From: a bacterium
GTDB lineage: Bacteria > Planctomycetota > Planctomycetia > Planctomycetales > Planctomycetaceae
Reading direction: 5' to 3'
Assembly: GCA_016125225.1 (NCBI GenBank)
Contig: WGME01000014.1
Location: forward strand, 1 to 64,000
DNA: 64,000 bases
The position numbers were made by a program, and so were the translations under genes. Position 1 is the stretch's first letter. The number at the start of each line of letters is the position of its first letter. The notes beneath the pieces were generated by a model. The model worked only from the letters and a program-made list of their open reading frames with translations, ran no database searches and had not been told where the DNA came from. Shown piece after piece: positions 19,324 through 28,827 of the stretch.

Positions 19324-20253
19324 CTAGTGATGCGGTTCAATCGGCCGGGAGTTGCCATCGCCGAGAAATTCCTGAGGCGGGAACTCATCGAAACTTCGCC
19401 CGGCCGAATCGAACCGAGAATACGATCCCGATCGTGATCGGCTAGCCGTCCAGACAGCCCAGACCGTGGCGACAGCGAAAGCCGTTAGTGCCACGTAAAT
19501 CCACATGGGGGCGGGTGGTCGTTCATTCGCAGCGCGGCTGGGATACCATTGCACGGTGCCTGCGACAAACAGCGGCGCTTTGCGAGTGGTGTCCTGGGCC
19601 TGATACCCGTACATTTTCAGGAAGTAACCCGCGAACCGAACTTCTTCGGTAATATCCCCACCGACGGGCAAGCCTTCGGGCTTCTGAGTGAAGACGACAA
19701 CGGCCGGGTTGCCCTGCGAATCGTCGTTGTAGAACCAGCCTTCATAGATCTGATCAATCTGCAAGTCATTCGGTCCGGCATCGGACTGAATCAGCTTACG
19801 GAAGTAACCATGCAGAACGACGGGCTTGCCGCGATACTCCTGCGGATGCTGAAAGACATCGACAAACTGCGGGAACTCAGAGCTTTTCTTGTTCGCATAT
19901 TTGGGGGAAGCCGCCTGACGCTGATTGCGGAATGCGAGGGCATATTCCGTCAGCAACTTGGGGTCGAGTTGCTGACACAGCCATAACCCGTAGAAGTAGG
20001 CCGGGCGGTCGCGGTATTCAAGGCCAATGGTGTTGTCACGCAAGGGCTGCAGAAGGATGGGATTGATGGACAAGCCGTCATCCAGCGACGCCGGTGTATC
20101 GGGTGGCACATCCCACTCGGCCATGTCGGCTTGATCATCGGCCGCCATGGTGGCATCAACCCCCACGGCGGGTTGGCTCCAGGCAAGAGACTGACTGAAG
20201 ACCAGAATGCCCAGCCATTGCAGCAGTAATACGCGGGCTTTGATGCGTGACAT
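19324..20253 (-). CDS. Secreted/membrane protein of unknown function
   Basis: 309 residues: a signal peptide (VLLLQWLGILVFSQSLAWSQ), a soluble domain of about 220 residues (including PVVLHGYFRKLIQ and EEVRFAGYFLKMYGYQ, which suggest an OB-like beta barrel), one transmembrane helix near 258-277 (MWIYVALTAFAVATVWAVW) and a short Ser/Arg-rich cytoplasmic tail. No family recognised; proteins with this layout are common in planctomycetes. It is upstream of purN on the same strand. Confidence 0.65.
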   Translation of the reverse strand: MSRIKARVLLLQWLGILVFSQSLAWSQPAVGVDATMAADDQADMAEWDVPPDTPASLDDGLSINPILLQPLRDNTIGLEYRDRPAYFYGLWLCQQLDPKLLTEYALAFRNQRQAASPKYANKKSSEFPQFVDVFQHPQEYRGKPVVLHGYFRKLIQSDAGPNDLQIDQIYEGWFYNDDSQGNPAVVVFTQKPEGLPVGGDITEEVRFAGYFLKMYGYQAQDTTRKAPLFVAGTVQWYPSRAANERPPAPMWIYVALTAFAVATVWAVWTASRSRSGSYSRFDSAGRSFDEFPPQEFLGDGNSRPIEPHH

Positions 20254-20396
20254 CCCTTGTCTCGCCTGAAGTGTGTAATGTCGTCGATTGAGTTTCCGGT
20301 ATCTTGATCATTGTCGCACGATTTAACCGCGAATGCCAACCGATGTCCCGGCAACTTGCGATTGGACGGTTGCTAGCTACTCGATATGCTGATTGC

Positions 20397-20693
20397 ATGA
20401 CGTCCACGCCCGCTGAAACTGAGCATCTGCCCGTCTCGGTGAGATGGTTTGCGCCGTGGCGCTGGCGGAAGCGGTATCAGCTTTTGGGACTGCTGTTCCT
20501 GCCCGCCTATCCTTTGAGTGTCGGCCCGATCGTCTGGTTGCATGAACTTGGCTTTATCTCACAACAGCATCTTGACATCCTGAGTTCCGTTTACTACCCG
20601 CTTCAGATCGCCTACGAAAATTCAGAGTGGTGTCAGTATCTGCTGGGACAATGTACCGACTTCTGGCGTAGCCTAGCTTGGTTGCTGCAGTGA
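20397..20693 (+). CDS. Small membrane protein, hypothetical
   Basis: 98 residues starting MTSTPAETEHLPVSVRWF, with one or two hydrophobic segments (QLLGLLFLPAYPLSVGPIVW) and an aromatic-rich end. The frame is open from 20304, but the added residues are unlike protein and the ATG at 20397 gives a natural start. It is divergent from the preceding secreted-protein gene. Function unknown. Confidence 0.5.
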   Translation: MTSTPAETEHLPVSVRWFAPWRWRKRYQLLGLLFLPAYPLSVGPIVWLHELGFISQQHLDILSSVYYPLQIAYENSEWCQYLLGQCTDFWRSLAWLLQ

Positions 20694-20828
20694 CGTATTC
20701 CAGGAGAAACTGCGGTCGAAGCGAACCTAGATGCTCCGAGGGTTGTCCCTGACTTTCCGATTCGCGATAACACAGAACCGCGGGGACGGAGTCTCCTGCG
20801 CGTGTTGACACCCTCAGGATGAACGTCT

Positions 20829-22292
20829 GTGACGATCACAACCGCCGAAGACCGCACCCATGTAGGTCCGCATCCTGCGGGCAGCTATCGCGAATTGCTC
20901 GCCGTTGCTTTGCCTTTGATGCTGAGCGCCGCGACCCAATCGTTGATGCATGTCATCGATCGGGTCTTTCTGACCTGGTATTCCCAGGATGCCCTCGCCG
21001 CTGCTTTACCCGCGGGCATTTTGTACTGGTCGATGCTCAGCCTGCCGTTCGGCATCGCCTCGTATCTCAATACTTTCGTGGCCCAATATGACGGAGCAGG
21101 CAAGCCGGACCGCGTGGCTGCCGCCATTTGGCAGGGGCTGTACTTCTCCCTGGCCGTCGGCGGACTCCTGATGCTCGGCGTCCCCTGGGCCGATCAGATC
21201 TTTGCCGTCATCGGCCACGATTCCCGCGTCGCGGAAATGGAATCGATCTATTTCCGCTGGCTGTGCATTGGCGGTATTCCGGCGATTCTGCATACAGCTC
21301 TGTCTGCGTTCTACAGCGGTCGAGGAAAGACCAATGTCGTCCTCGCAGTGAATGTGATCTGCGTGTCCATCAATGCCGGGCTGGATTATGCGTTGATCTT
21401 CGGTTGGGGACCATTTCCTGAATGGGGCATTGCCGGGGCCGCGATGACCGACACCTTCGGCGAAGTACTCGCCTCAGTGATGCTGATCGGCCTGTTGCTT
21501 TCGCCAGCGAATTGCCGCGTCTATCCCTTTTGGCAAACGTGGCGGTTTGATCGCCAACTGATGACCGACCTGTTCAAGTTCGGAGGGGCCAGCGGCCTGC
21601 AGATGTTCATTGATGTCGCTGGTTTCGCGGCGTTCATGATGATCGTCGGTTGGATTGGTCCACGGGAACTGGCCGCAACAAACATCGCATTCAACTTGAA
21701 TACGCTGTCGTTTATCCCCGTGATCGGGGTGGGCATCGCGGTGTCGACACTGGTGGGCCAGCGGATCGGTGAAGGCCGTGCGGAACTGGCCATTGCCTCC
21801 ACATGGAAAGGGTTTTCGCTGGCCGGCAGTTACATGCTGGCATTTGGTGCGCTCTACACACTGTTTCCTCACTGGTTGATTGCACCCTACGCCGCACAGG
21901 CCAAGCCCGAGGAGTTTGCTGGTGTCGCGGAGACCGTGATCGTCCTGCTGCGCTTCGTCGCGATCTACTCGTTCTTCGATGCCATGGCGATTGTCTTCGG
22001 TTCGGCGATTCGCGGTGCGGGAGACACACGGTTCTCGATGCTGGTGGCATTTCTTGCCGCCTGGATGTTGCTGGTTCTGCCCACGTATTTGAGCTGGAAG
22101 TACTATGGCCCGAATCTGTTCCGCTGCTGGACGATCTGTGCGATCTACGTGATTTCCTTGGGTTTCATTTATTGTGCCCGCTTCCAGCAAGGCAAATGGC
22201 GATTGATGAACGTGATCCATCGGGGTGAAGCCGCCGAAAAGTCTGAACCGGTACCGGAACCAGCGGTGCAAACCGCAACAGTTCTGAGCTGA
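20829..22292 (+). CDS. MATE-family efflux transporter
   Basis: 487 residues with 12 predicted helices, in the MATE (NorM/DinF) family of Na+ or H+ driven drug/metabolite exporters. Typical opening YRELLAVALPLMLSAATQ followed by HVIDRVFLTWYSQDALAAA, and the internally repeated second half starts at about LFKFGGASGLQMFIDV. The start is a GTG with an AGGA-containing upstream sequence. It is 30 bases before pcm and probably shares a transcript with it. Substrate unknown. Confidence 0.85.
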   Translation: MTITTAEDRTHVGPHPAGSYRELLAVALPLMLSAATQSLMHVIDRVFLTWYSQDALAAALPAGILYWSMLSLPFGIASYLNTFVAQYDGAGKPDRVAAAIWQGLYFSLAVGGLLMLGVPWADQIFAVIGHDSRVAEMESIYFRWLCIGGIPAILHTALSAFYSGRGKTNVVLAVNVICVSINAGLDYALIFGWGPFPEWGIAGAAMTDTFGEVLASVMLIGLLLSPANCRVYPFWQTWRFDRQLMTDLFKFGGASGLQMFIDVAGFAAFMMIVGWIGPRELAATNIAFNLNTLSFIPVIGVGIAVSTLVGQRIGEGRAELAIASTWKGFSLAGSYMLAFGALYTLFPHWLIAPYAAQAKPEEFAGVAETVIVLLRFVAIYSFFDAMAIVFGSAIRGAGDTRFSMLVAFLAAWMLLVLPTYLSWKYYGPNLFRCWTICAIYVISLGFIYCARFQQGKWRLMNVIHRGEAAEKSEPVPEPAVQTATVLS

Positions 22293-22322
22293 TGAAGCTA
22301 CGGTGACCTTGCGGAGTCTCTC

Positions 22323-23009
22323 ATGAACGCAGATGCTCCGAAACTACCAGATTGGCATCATCAAGCCGCACACCTTATGGACGTACTGCGGCAACGTGGC
22401 ATTACCGACGAACGGGTGCTGCAACGAATCGCCGCCGTGCCCCGGCATTTCTTCGTTCCCGCTGAGTTACATCCCCGGGCCTACGAAGATTGCGCACTAC
22501 CCATTGGTCAGGATCAGACGATCAGCCAGCCGTACATCGTGGCATTGATGACGGCAGCGGCCGAGTTGACGCCTCATTCTCGCGTGCTCGAAATTGGCAC
22601 CGGCAGCGGTTACCAGGCTGCGATTCTCTCAGGGTTGTGCCAGCAGGTGGTGACGATCGAGCGTCTGCCAGAACTCGCGGCGACTGCCCGAGCCAGGTTT
22701 GAAATACTGGGCCTTAGAAACATTCACAGCGTGGTCGGTGACGGTACGATTGGTGTGCCGGAGTTTGGTCCCTACGACGCCATTCTCGTCACTGCCGGAA
22801 CTCCTGTTGTCCCAGCAGAACTCTTTCAGCAGACGGCCGAGAACGGGCGTTTGATCATACCGGTAGGACCACACGAGGCTCAGGAGTTGCTACGCCTCCG
22901 CCGCAACGGCGAAACGTGGCACAGCGAAAAACTCTGTGATTGCCGCTTTGTGAAATTACTGGGCGTCTCTGGGTGGAAGCCCCCAACATCCCCGACGGGA
23001 GCGGCGTAG
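22323..23009 (+). CDS. pcm: Protein-L-isoaspartate O-methyltransferase
   Basis: 228 residues. Repairs isomerised aspartate residues in aged proteins using SAM. The family signature DQTISQPYIVALM lies near residue 60 and the SAM-binding motif VLEIGTGSGYQAA near 84-96, followed by VVTIERLPELAATAR. The DAILVTAG segment and a final FVKLLGVSGW are also typical. GCGGAG precedes the ATG. Confidence 0.9.
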   Translation: MNADAPKLPDWHHQAAHLMDVLRQRGITDERVLQRIAAVPRHFFVPAELHPRAYEDCALPIGQDQTISQPYIVALMTAAAELTPHSRVLEIGTGSGYQAAILSGLCQQVVTIERLPELAATARARFEILGLRNIHSVVGDGTIGVPEFGPYDAILVTAGTPVVPAELFQQTAENGRLIIPVGPHEAQELLRLRRNGETWHSEKLCDCRFVKLLGVSGWKPPTSPTGAA

Positions 23010-23121
23010 GTCGGGTGAGTTGATGGTCGATAACAGGTCGACTTGCCGATTGCCTGGCAAACCGCCATGATGCAACTCTTGTGCAAGTGGTCTTTTACCT
23101 CGCTGCAGAACAGACGGCGGC

Positions 23122-23796
23122 ATGACTTTGGAATTACGAAATCTCCGGAAAAGCTATCGCGAGCCGGGCGGGCGAAGTGTTCCCGTCCTGAACATCTCCG
23201 AATTCCGCATGGGTGACGGAGAACAAGTCGCATTAATCGGGGAAAGTGGCGGCGGCAAAACCACGTTGCTGAACATTATTGCCGGAATCACGACGCCTGA
23301 TGCGGGTGATGTGCAGATCGGTGGCGTGAATGTCGGCCAATTGCCAGAGGCCATCCGTGACCGCTTTCGGGCCGATCGGATTGGATATGTCTTTCAGACG
23401 TTTCATCTGCTACCAGCGTTCACCGCGTTGGAAAATGTGCTGCTGGGAATGAGTTTTTCCGGCAAGAAAGTTGATCGGCAGCGGGCCACGCAATTGTTAG
23501 AGCGCGTCGGTTTAGGGCATCGGCTGACACATCGCCCGGGACAGCTCTCGGTCGGTGAACAGCAGCGAGTGTCTGTGGCCAGAGCTCTGGCCAACTCACC
23601 GGTGTTGTTACTGGCGGATGAACCAACGGCCAACGTCGATCCGGCCAATCAGCAACTGGTGCTCGACCTGCTGCGGGACTCTTGTCGTGAACATCAGGTG
23701 AGTTTGCTGCTGGTGACGCATTCGCTCGATGTCTCTCGGCAGTTCGATCGCGTAGAACGACTCGCGGATTTTAATCGACGGGAAGCCTTGGCATGA
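23122..23796 (+). CDS. ABC transporter ATP-binding protein (LolD/MacB type)
   Basis: 224 residues, complete nucleotide-binding domain: Walker A GESGGGKTTL (about 39-48), Q-loop in YVFQTFHLLPAFTALENV, signature LSVGEQQRVSVARAL, Walker B LLLADEP and H-loop VTHSLD. The sequence groups with ATPases that energise FtsX-like permeases, either lipoprotein release or MacB-type export. Its last codons overlap the start of the permease by 4 bases (ATGA), so the two are translationally coupled and form one transporter. Confidence 0.9.
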   Translation: MTLELRNLRKSYREPGGRSVPVLNISEFRMGDGEQVALIGESGGGKTTLLNIIAGITTPDAGDVQIGGVNVGQLPEAIRDRFRADRIGYVFQTFHLLPAFTALENVLLGMSFSGKKVDRQRATQLLERVGLGHRLTHRPGQLSVGEQQRVSVARALANSPVLLLADEPTANVDPANQQLVLDLLRDSCREHQVSLLLVTHSLDVSRQFDRVERLADFNRREALA

Positions 23797-25139
23797 ATCT
23801 CGCGGTCATCGCGTGGAAGAATCTGCAACAGCGGGCCCTGGCATCGAGTCTCACCGGCATCAGCATTGCCCTGGGGGTGATGTTGATGGTGGCGGTGCTC
23901 GTGATCTCATCGGTTCTCGACGCCACCTTCAGCCAGCGCACCATCGGATACGACCTCATCGTCGGCCCCAAAGGCAGCGATCTGCAACTGGTGCTCAGCA
24001 CGGTTTATCACATCACCCCGCCCATCGAGAACTTGCCATATCGGTTTTACCGCGAGTTTGCGGCCGATCCGCGTATCGCCTCGGCAATTCCTATTGCTAT
24101 TGGTGACACGACCGAAGTGGGTGGCTTTCCTATCGTGGGAACTGTGCCACAGTATTTTCTGGAAGACTATGCCCCCAAGCGGAAATTCCTGATCCGTGGC
24201 AACACCCTGCGGCGCCCGTTTGATGCCCTGATCGGGGCTCATGTGGCCCGGACCAATGGTTGGGACATTGGCTCCACATTCAAGTTAATTCACGGTGGCA
24301 GCGACAGCCATGTCCACGACGAAGAATTCACGGTTGTGGGGGTGCTCCAAGCCACCGGCACACCCAACGACAAATCCGTGTTTGTGCATCTGGACGGCTT
24401 CTATCTCATCCAGGGACATGACAAGCCGTTTGATGAGGCCATCAAACGCGAGCGGGAATTCTTCGGGGAACCGCCGTTGACCGAGGAAGAACTGGCGGCG
24501 GAAGTCGCCCGCCTCAAAAAGAAGTACAGCCATGACCATAGTGGTCACGACCATGGCCATGATCACGATCACATGGAAGAAGTTCCCGACCTGCAGAAAG
24601 AAGTGACTTCGATTCTGGTCAACGCGAAAACGCCCATTGCGGCGAACCTGATCGCGGGGGACCTGAAAAAAGGCTTCAAGGCGATGGGCGTGAATCCGAT
24701 CATTCCCATGCGGCGTTTGATGGTCGATGTGTTGGGCGGCGTCAAGTTGCTGTTGCTCGTCCTCACCGGGTTGATTGTGGCGGTCTCGGGCATCGGCATC
24801 TTCGTCAGCATCTACAATTCAATGTCAGCCCGCCGCCGGGAAATTGCCATCATGCGGGCCTTGGGAGCCCGGCGGAGCACGGTCCTTTCGATCGTCCTTG
24901 CGGAATCGATCATGCTCTGCCTGGGAGGCGGCTTACTGGGGTTGCTGCTGGGGCATGGATTGATTCTCCTTGCCGCACCGATGGTAGAAATCCGCACAGG
25001 ATTGCTGATCAACCCGGCCACGTTCGATCCTTCAGAGCTGATTCTATTCCCGGTCCTGTTGCTGCTGGGATCGCTCGTCGGCCTGCTGCCGGGACTGACT
25101 GCGTACCGCACCGATGTCGCGGATGCTCTCAACGGCTGA
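23793..25139 (+). CDS. FtsX-like ABC permease with His-rich loop
   Basis: 448 residues. A first transmembrane helix (ASSLTGISIALGVMLMVAVLVISSV) is followed by a large periplasmic (MacB-PCD-like) domain of about 240 residues and then three C-terminal helices of the FtsX domain (starting LLLLVLTGLIVAVSGIGIFV), with the conserved MSARRREIAIMRALGARR turn. Just before the second helix lies a charged loop with seven histidines in fourteen residues (HDHSGHDHGHDHDH, about residues 246-259), which looks like a metal-binding segment. Partner of the preceding ATPase. What is moved is unknown; metal, lipoprotein or lipid are all possible. Confidence 0.85.
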   Translation: MNLAVIAWKNLQQRALASSLTGISIALGVMLMVAVLVISSVLDATFSQRTIGYDLIVGPKGSDLQLVLSTVYHITPPIENLPYRFYREFAADPRIASAIPIAIGDTTEVGGFPIVGTVPQYFLEDYAPKRKFLIRGNTLRRPFDALIGAHVARTNGWDIGSTFKLIHGGSDSHVHDEEFTVVGVLQATGTPNDKSVFVHLDGFYLIQGHDKPFDEAIKREREFFGEPPLTEEELAAEVARLKKKYSHDHSGHDHGHDHDHMEEVPDLQKEVTSILVNAKTPIAANLIAGDLKKGFKAMGVNPIIPMRRLMVDVLGGVKLLLLVLTGLIVAVSGIGIFVSIYNSMSARRREIAIMRALGARRSTVLSIVLAESIMLCLGGGLLGLLLGHGLILLAAPMVEIRTGLLINPATFDPSELILFPVLLLLGSLVGLLPGLTAYRTDVADALNG

Positions 25140-25278
25140 TGCCTGCCAAGTTTGGCGAGCGGCGGGAGGTGACTCCCACCGGTGATTCGCTTGAAGTCTG
25201 GCAATCATCACCGAAGCGACTTAGCAGTCTGTTGATTTAACGGGTGTCAATAGATCAATAGGCTGCCAGTCCAACAGC

Positions 25279-27420
25279 TTACCGCACGGCTCCGTCATCG
25301 TGCCGGAATTCGTTAAAATGCAGATATTCCCAATGCCTGTACAAGGGGGATTCCGCGACAAGTAACGCGTGTGGTCCCATCGCTTCCAGGCGACCCTGGC
25401 GGAAGACCAGAATGTCATCGGCCCGGCGTAACGTGGCCATACGGCGGGGCAGGAAGAAGACCGTGCGTTCTGCGCAGATCCGGGAATACGTATCATCCAG
25501 CAATTGCTTGGCGTCTTCATCGAGCACGTCAGCGGGTTCTTCGATGATCAACACCGCGGGCTTGCGAATCAGGGCGCGTGCCAGCGACAAACGCAGCCGC
25601 TGCCCGGCATCCAGCAACGATTCCTGTCCCGCCAGTTCCGTCTCGTACCCCTGCGATAGCCGCGAGAGGAAACTGTGAGCCCGAGCCTCTTTGGCGGCAT
25701 CGGTCGCTTGAGACAATGTGATGTCAGTCTGTCCTGCACGGATGTTGTCGAGCACCGTGCCTGGCAGGAAAGGATCATCTGCCGAGACAAAAATCGATTC
25801 GGCCCGCAATGATTCCAAGGTCGACCAGGCAATGTCTTCGCCATCGAACAATACACGGCCCGATTGCGGTTCGATGAATCGTGGCAGCAGATAGGCAAAC
25901 GCACGGGCTTCGAGCGGATCGAGACTGACCAGCGCGTAGATTCGCCCCGCCGCAAGTTTCACATCAACTTTGTCGAGTAACACCTGACCCGTGTTGAGGC
26001 GATAGCTAGCTTCGATGACATGCAGTGTCTTCGATAACGGTTGCAGGAATTTCGCTCCCACGGCCTGGCTGACGCCGGGGAGTTGATCAAGATACCGCCA
26101 GATTTTATGCGATAACGCCGCCATTTCCTGCCGCAACTCGGGAATCACTCGGCAGCGGCGCAGATCGACCAGTCCGGTCCCGAACGCCGCGAGAAAGACG
26201 GCGGCCCCTTGCGGATGGACTTCACCCGAGAGAACTTTTGCCCCGAGGATGAACATCAACAGCGAAGCCAACGCCGCGGCCGCCAGACTGGTTGCGAGGC
26301 GTAACCACAACGGGTCATCTTCCACGCGGTTCTGAATCTGGACCGCATCGAGATAGCGCTTCAACCGCTCCTGAAACAGGTTCTGCTCCTGGATGTCGAT
26401 GTTGTATCCACGGACTAGTCGAGCCGACTGCAGTGACTCGGCCAGGGAATTCAATTCATGTCGAGCCCGATCGGCCGCAAGATCACGCATCCGTCTTGCC
26501 TGGCTTTGGCTGCGCAGTATCAGATAGCCGCCGAGGATCGATAGCAAGAGCCACTGCGTGGCAAGCAGTACTTCGACGCTGAATGCCGCGAGTATCAGAC
26601 AGGCGATTTCCCAAGGGTAACGCAGATTGCGATACAGGTACTCGAACGTCGCTTCCCGAATGCGGTCCACATCGACACGGAAGAGGGTGATCGCATCGGC
26701 AATGCCCTGGCGGTCCACATCTTCCGTGGCCAGACGCATCGACTGGCGATGCAATTGCCGCCGCAACTGCGTAGTGACATCGAGCGCTAAGGCTCGACAA
26801 CGGTTACGAAGCTGGCTGACGCACCAGACCCGCAGCATCCAGGTGAAGACAAAGAAGCCTAGCAACATCAGCAATGCTGAAACATTTTGATGCAGGGCCG
26901 GAAATCTCCGGTAACCCCAGGAAAGCAGTCCGCCCCACCAGGTGTGACGGGCCCGCCAGACGCTAGGGAGGATGCCATGATCGTCGAACTTGCGAATAAC
27001 GACCTGCTCACCTTCCGGAGTCAGCCCGTCATTGTCTGCCTCAGAGTCTGGGGTGACAGTTTCGGTCGCATTGGCCGTAGTCTCGCCTGAGACGGCCGAT
27101 TTCACATCCGTAGTGGCATCGGCGGGAGGTGCCTGAGAGTCATCCGCATCCGCGGCATCTTCGGTTGTTGACGCCAAAGTACCGAAGGTGATGCCGGTGA
27201 CACGTTCGAATTCGGCGATCTGTTCGCCTTCCAGTGTCACGGGCAAAGTTCCCCGTTCAACCAGTAGACCGAGGAGCAATCCGGCCTGTAGTAGCAGGGC
27301 CAGAACCAGAAGGCCATTCATGAAGGCCCAGAGGATCGCCCATCGCCCCCAACCCGAATACCATTCACGACGGGGCAACGTGCGACGAAACGCATCCGGA
27401 GACGCAATGGACACAGGCAT
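25279..27420 (-). CDS. ABC exporter-type protein with degenerate ATPase domain
   Basis: 713 residues: an N-terminal helix, an acidic Ala/Thr-rich soluble insertion (about 75-165), a six-helix ABC exporter membrane domain and a C-terminal nucleotide-binding domain. That domain is heavily altered. Where Walker A (GxxGxGKST) should be, it reads LVSLDPLEARA. The signature is LDAGQ instead of LSGGQ. Walker B is VLIIEEP, with Glu replacing the Mg-binding Asp. The H-loop histidine is Arg (FLPRRMATL). The fold landmarks around these sites (RIYALV, SGRVLFDGEDI, LARAL) remain, and there is no frameshift, so this looks like a selected pseudo-ATPase. It lies 85 bases behind an ABC-2 permease gene on the same strand. 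Confidence 0.8.
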   Translation of the reverse strand: MPVSIASPDAFRRTLPRREWYSGWGRWAILWAFMNGLLVLALLLQAGLLLGLLVERGTLPVTLEGEQIAEFERVTGITFGTLASTTEDAADADDSQAPPADATTDVKSAVSGETTANATETVTPDSEADNDGLTPEGEQVVIRKFDDHGILPSVWRARHTWWGGLLSWGYRRFPALHQNVSALLMLLGFFVFTWMLRVWCVSQLRNRCRALALDVTTQLRRQLHRQSMRLATEDVDRQGIADAITLFRVDVDRIREATFEYLYRNLRYPWEIACLILAAFSVEVLLATQWLLLSILGGYLILRSQSQARRMRDLAADRARHELNSLAESLQSARLVRGYNIDIQEQNLFQERLKRYLDAVQIQNRVEDDPLWLRLATSLAAAALASLLMFILGAKVLSGEVHPQGAAVFLAAFGTGLVDLRRCRVIPELRQEMAALSHKIWRYLDQLPGVSQAVGAKFLQPLSKTLHVIEASYRLNTGQVLLDKVDVKLAAGRIYALVSLDPLEARAFAYLLPRFIEPQSGRVLFDGEDIAWSTLESLRAESIFVSADDPFLPGTVLDNIRAGQTDITLSQATDAAKEARAHSFLSRLSQGYETELAGQESLLDAGQRLRLSLARALIRKPAVLIIEEPADVLDEDAKQLLDDTYSRICAERTVFFLPRRMATLRRADDILVFRQGRLEAMGPHALLVAESPLYRHWEYLHFNEFRHDDGAVR

Positions 27421-27505
27421 TCTCTCTTTCGCCGCACTCCTACGGCTTCACCTCCGTGTGTGTCCCACGCTCCTGGCAAATTCGGAACTCAATCAACCTT
27501 CAAGA

Positions 27506-28438
27506 CTAAGCCAGATCGCGATCCTCGAACAGAATGAAACCGAGCAGGATAGCGGCTGAGCAATAGCAGGTGCAGTAAATTGCGGTACTTCCCAGGTAGA
27601 AGGGCGGCACAAGTTTCCCAGTCGCTACGGCAGCCTGGGTGTTGAACAACTCCAGCGAGGGCAACGCCGTCGCGATCAATCGAGCCATGAACTCGACGAA
27701 CTCGATCTGCAACCCGCCGGCCTGAACAAGCACCGGTGTCAGATGGCCCACCACAAAAATCGCCAGCATCGTCGTCAGGTTCACGACCATCGGCAAGCGG
27801 GTCGAAATCGCCACGCTGATAGCACTGAGAATGGCGATCTCCATGAACATCAGCAACAGACCGGGCATCACCTGCACGGTGATGGCGAACCGCTGAGCCA
27901 CAGTCGGCGGGTCGAGGCTGCTTTCGCGGGCGTCGTAACCCACTTTGTAATAGATCAAGGCCATGAAAATGAGCGACACGGGCAGCAGATACCACATGAT
28001 CGCCTGCAGAATGCCCATGTACTTACCGAGCACGAATTGCCGACGATTGATCGGCTTGGAGAGCAAGGTCATTGCGGTTTTGCCATCGATTTCCTCGGCG
28101 ACACTGGTGCTGGCAGTCCAAACGGCGATCAAAAGTCCGGTGATCAGAATCGTCGCCAGACCACAATCCTTCAGCATCTTCACGTCTTCGCCGAGCGAGA
28201 AGAAGGGCAGGAAAGTGTTCACGACCAGAATCACACACGCCAAAGCCAGCGACAGCAGGAAGACCGGTTGGCGGATGGCTTCCTTGGCGGTCGCCTGAGC
28301 GATCACCCCTGCCTTGGTGAAATACGTGAAAAAGAACAAGCCCGCGAGGAGCAGCATCATCACGATGTACACGGGTGCCCATTCCTTCGACAGAACAGAA
28401 TCGGCCACCAGGGCACAGAACTCTCGAAAGCGATCCAC
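27506..28438 (-). CDS. ABC-2 type transport permease
   Basis: 310 residues with six to seven hydrophobic helices, in the ABC-2/NosY-like permease family. Recognisable features are the [28 protein letters not shown] segment between helices 2 and 3, here at about 115-142, and a C-terminal helix pair ending [13 protein letters not shown]. No ATPase of the matching type is adjacent in the window. The next gene downstream on the same strand is the ABC exporter with the degraded ATPase domain, 85 bases away. Confidence 0.8.
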   Translation of the reverse strand: MDRFREFCALVADSVLSKEWAPVYIVMMLLLAGLFFFTYFTKAGVIAQATAKEAIRQPVFLLSLALACVILVVNTFLPFFSLGEDVKMLKDCGLATILITGLLIAVWTASTSVAEEIDGKTAMTLLSKPINRRQFVLGKYMGILQAIMWYLLPVSLIFMALIYYKVGYDARESSLDPPTVAQRFAITVQVMPGLLLMFMEIAILSAISVAISTRLPMVVNLTTMLAIFVVGHLTPVLVQAGGLQIEFVEFMARLIATALPSLELFNTQAAVATGKLVPPFYLGSTAIYCTCYCSAAILLGFILFEDRDLA

Positions 28439-28827
28439 TGCTAACGCTCCCGCTTTTAGAAGCCAGGCAAAAAACTCGGAAATCAGACGAACTCACTCGG
28501 TGTACGATACTCGCCAGCAATCTGCTGGAGAAATGACGGCAAGTTTCCCGCAGCTAAAACTTTAACCACCCCAGTCGCGTAAAGGAATCGTCCATCGGCA
28601 GGGTTGGGATTGAATCACGGAAAGCTCGTGGAATCACCGGTACGGACCATCCAGAGCATCCACGGAATCGCCGTAAAGTCGCTGTAACAGTCAGAATTCC
28701 ACCATTTCTAGTCGACAATTCTCCTGCCAGACGCCATTTTGGAATTGTCTCCCCCGGAACAGGAAAATCCCCGGGTCGTCACATGTTCGTTTGGTTACAT
28801 TTTTGAGCCAGAGAGTCGCTGACCTTG
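28439..28827. other. Divergent intergenic region
   Basis: About 390 bases between the ABC-2 permease gene and the phosphatase-cytochrome gene, which face away from each other. No coding frame seen. It contains a perfect 8-bp inverted repeat GACAATTC (28714-28721) / GAATTGTC (28742-28749) with a 20-base spacer, about 80 bases before the rightward gene. This is a possible operator. Confidence 0.4.
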
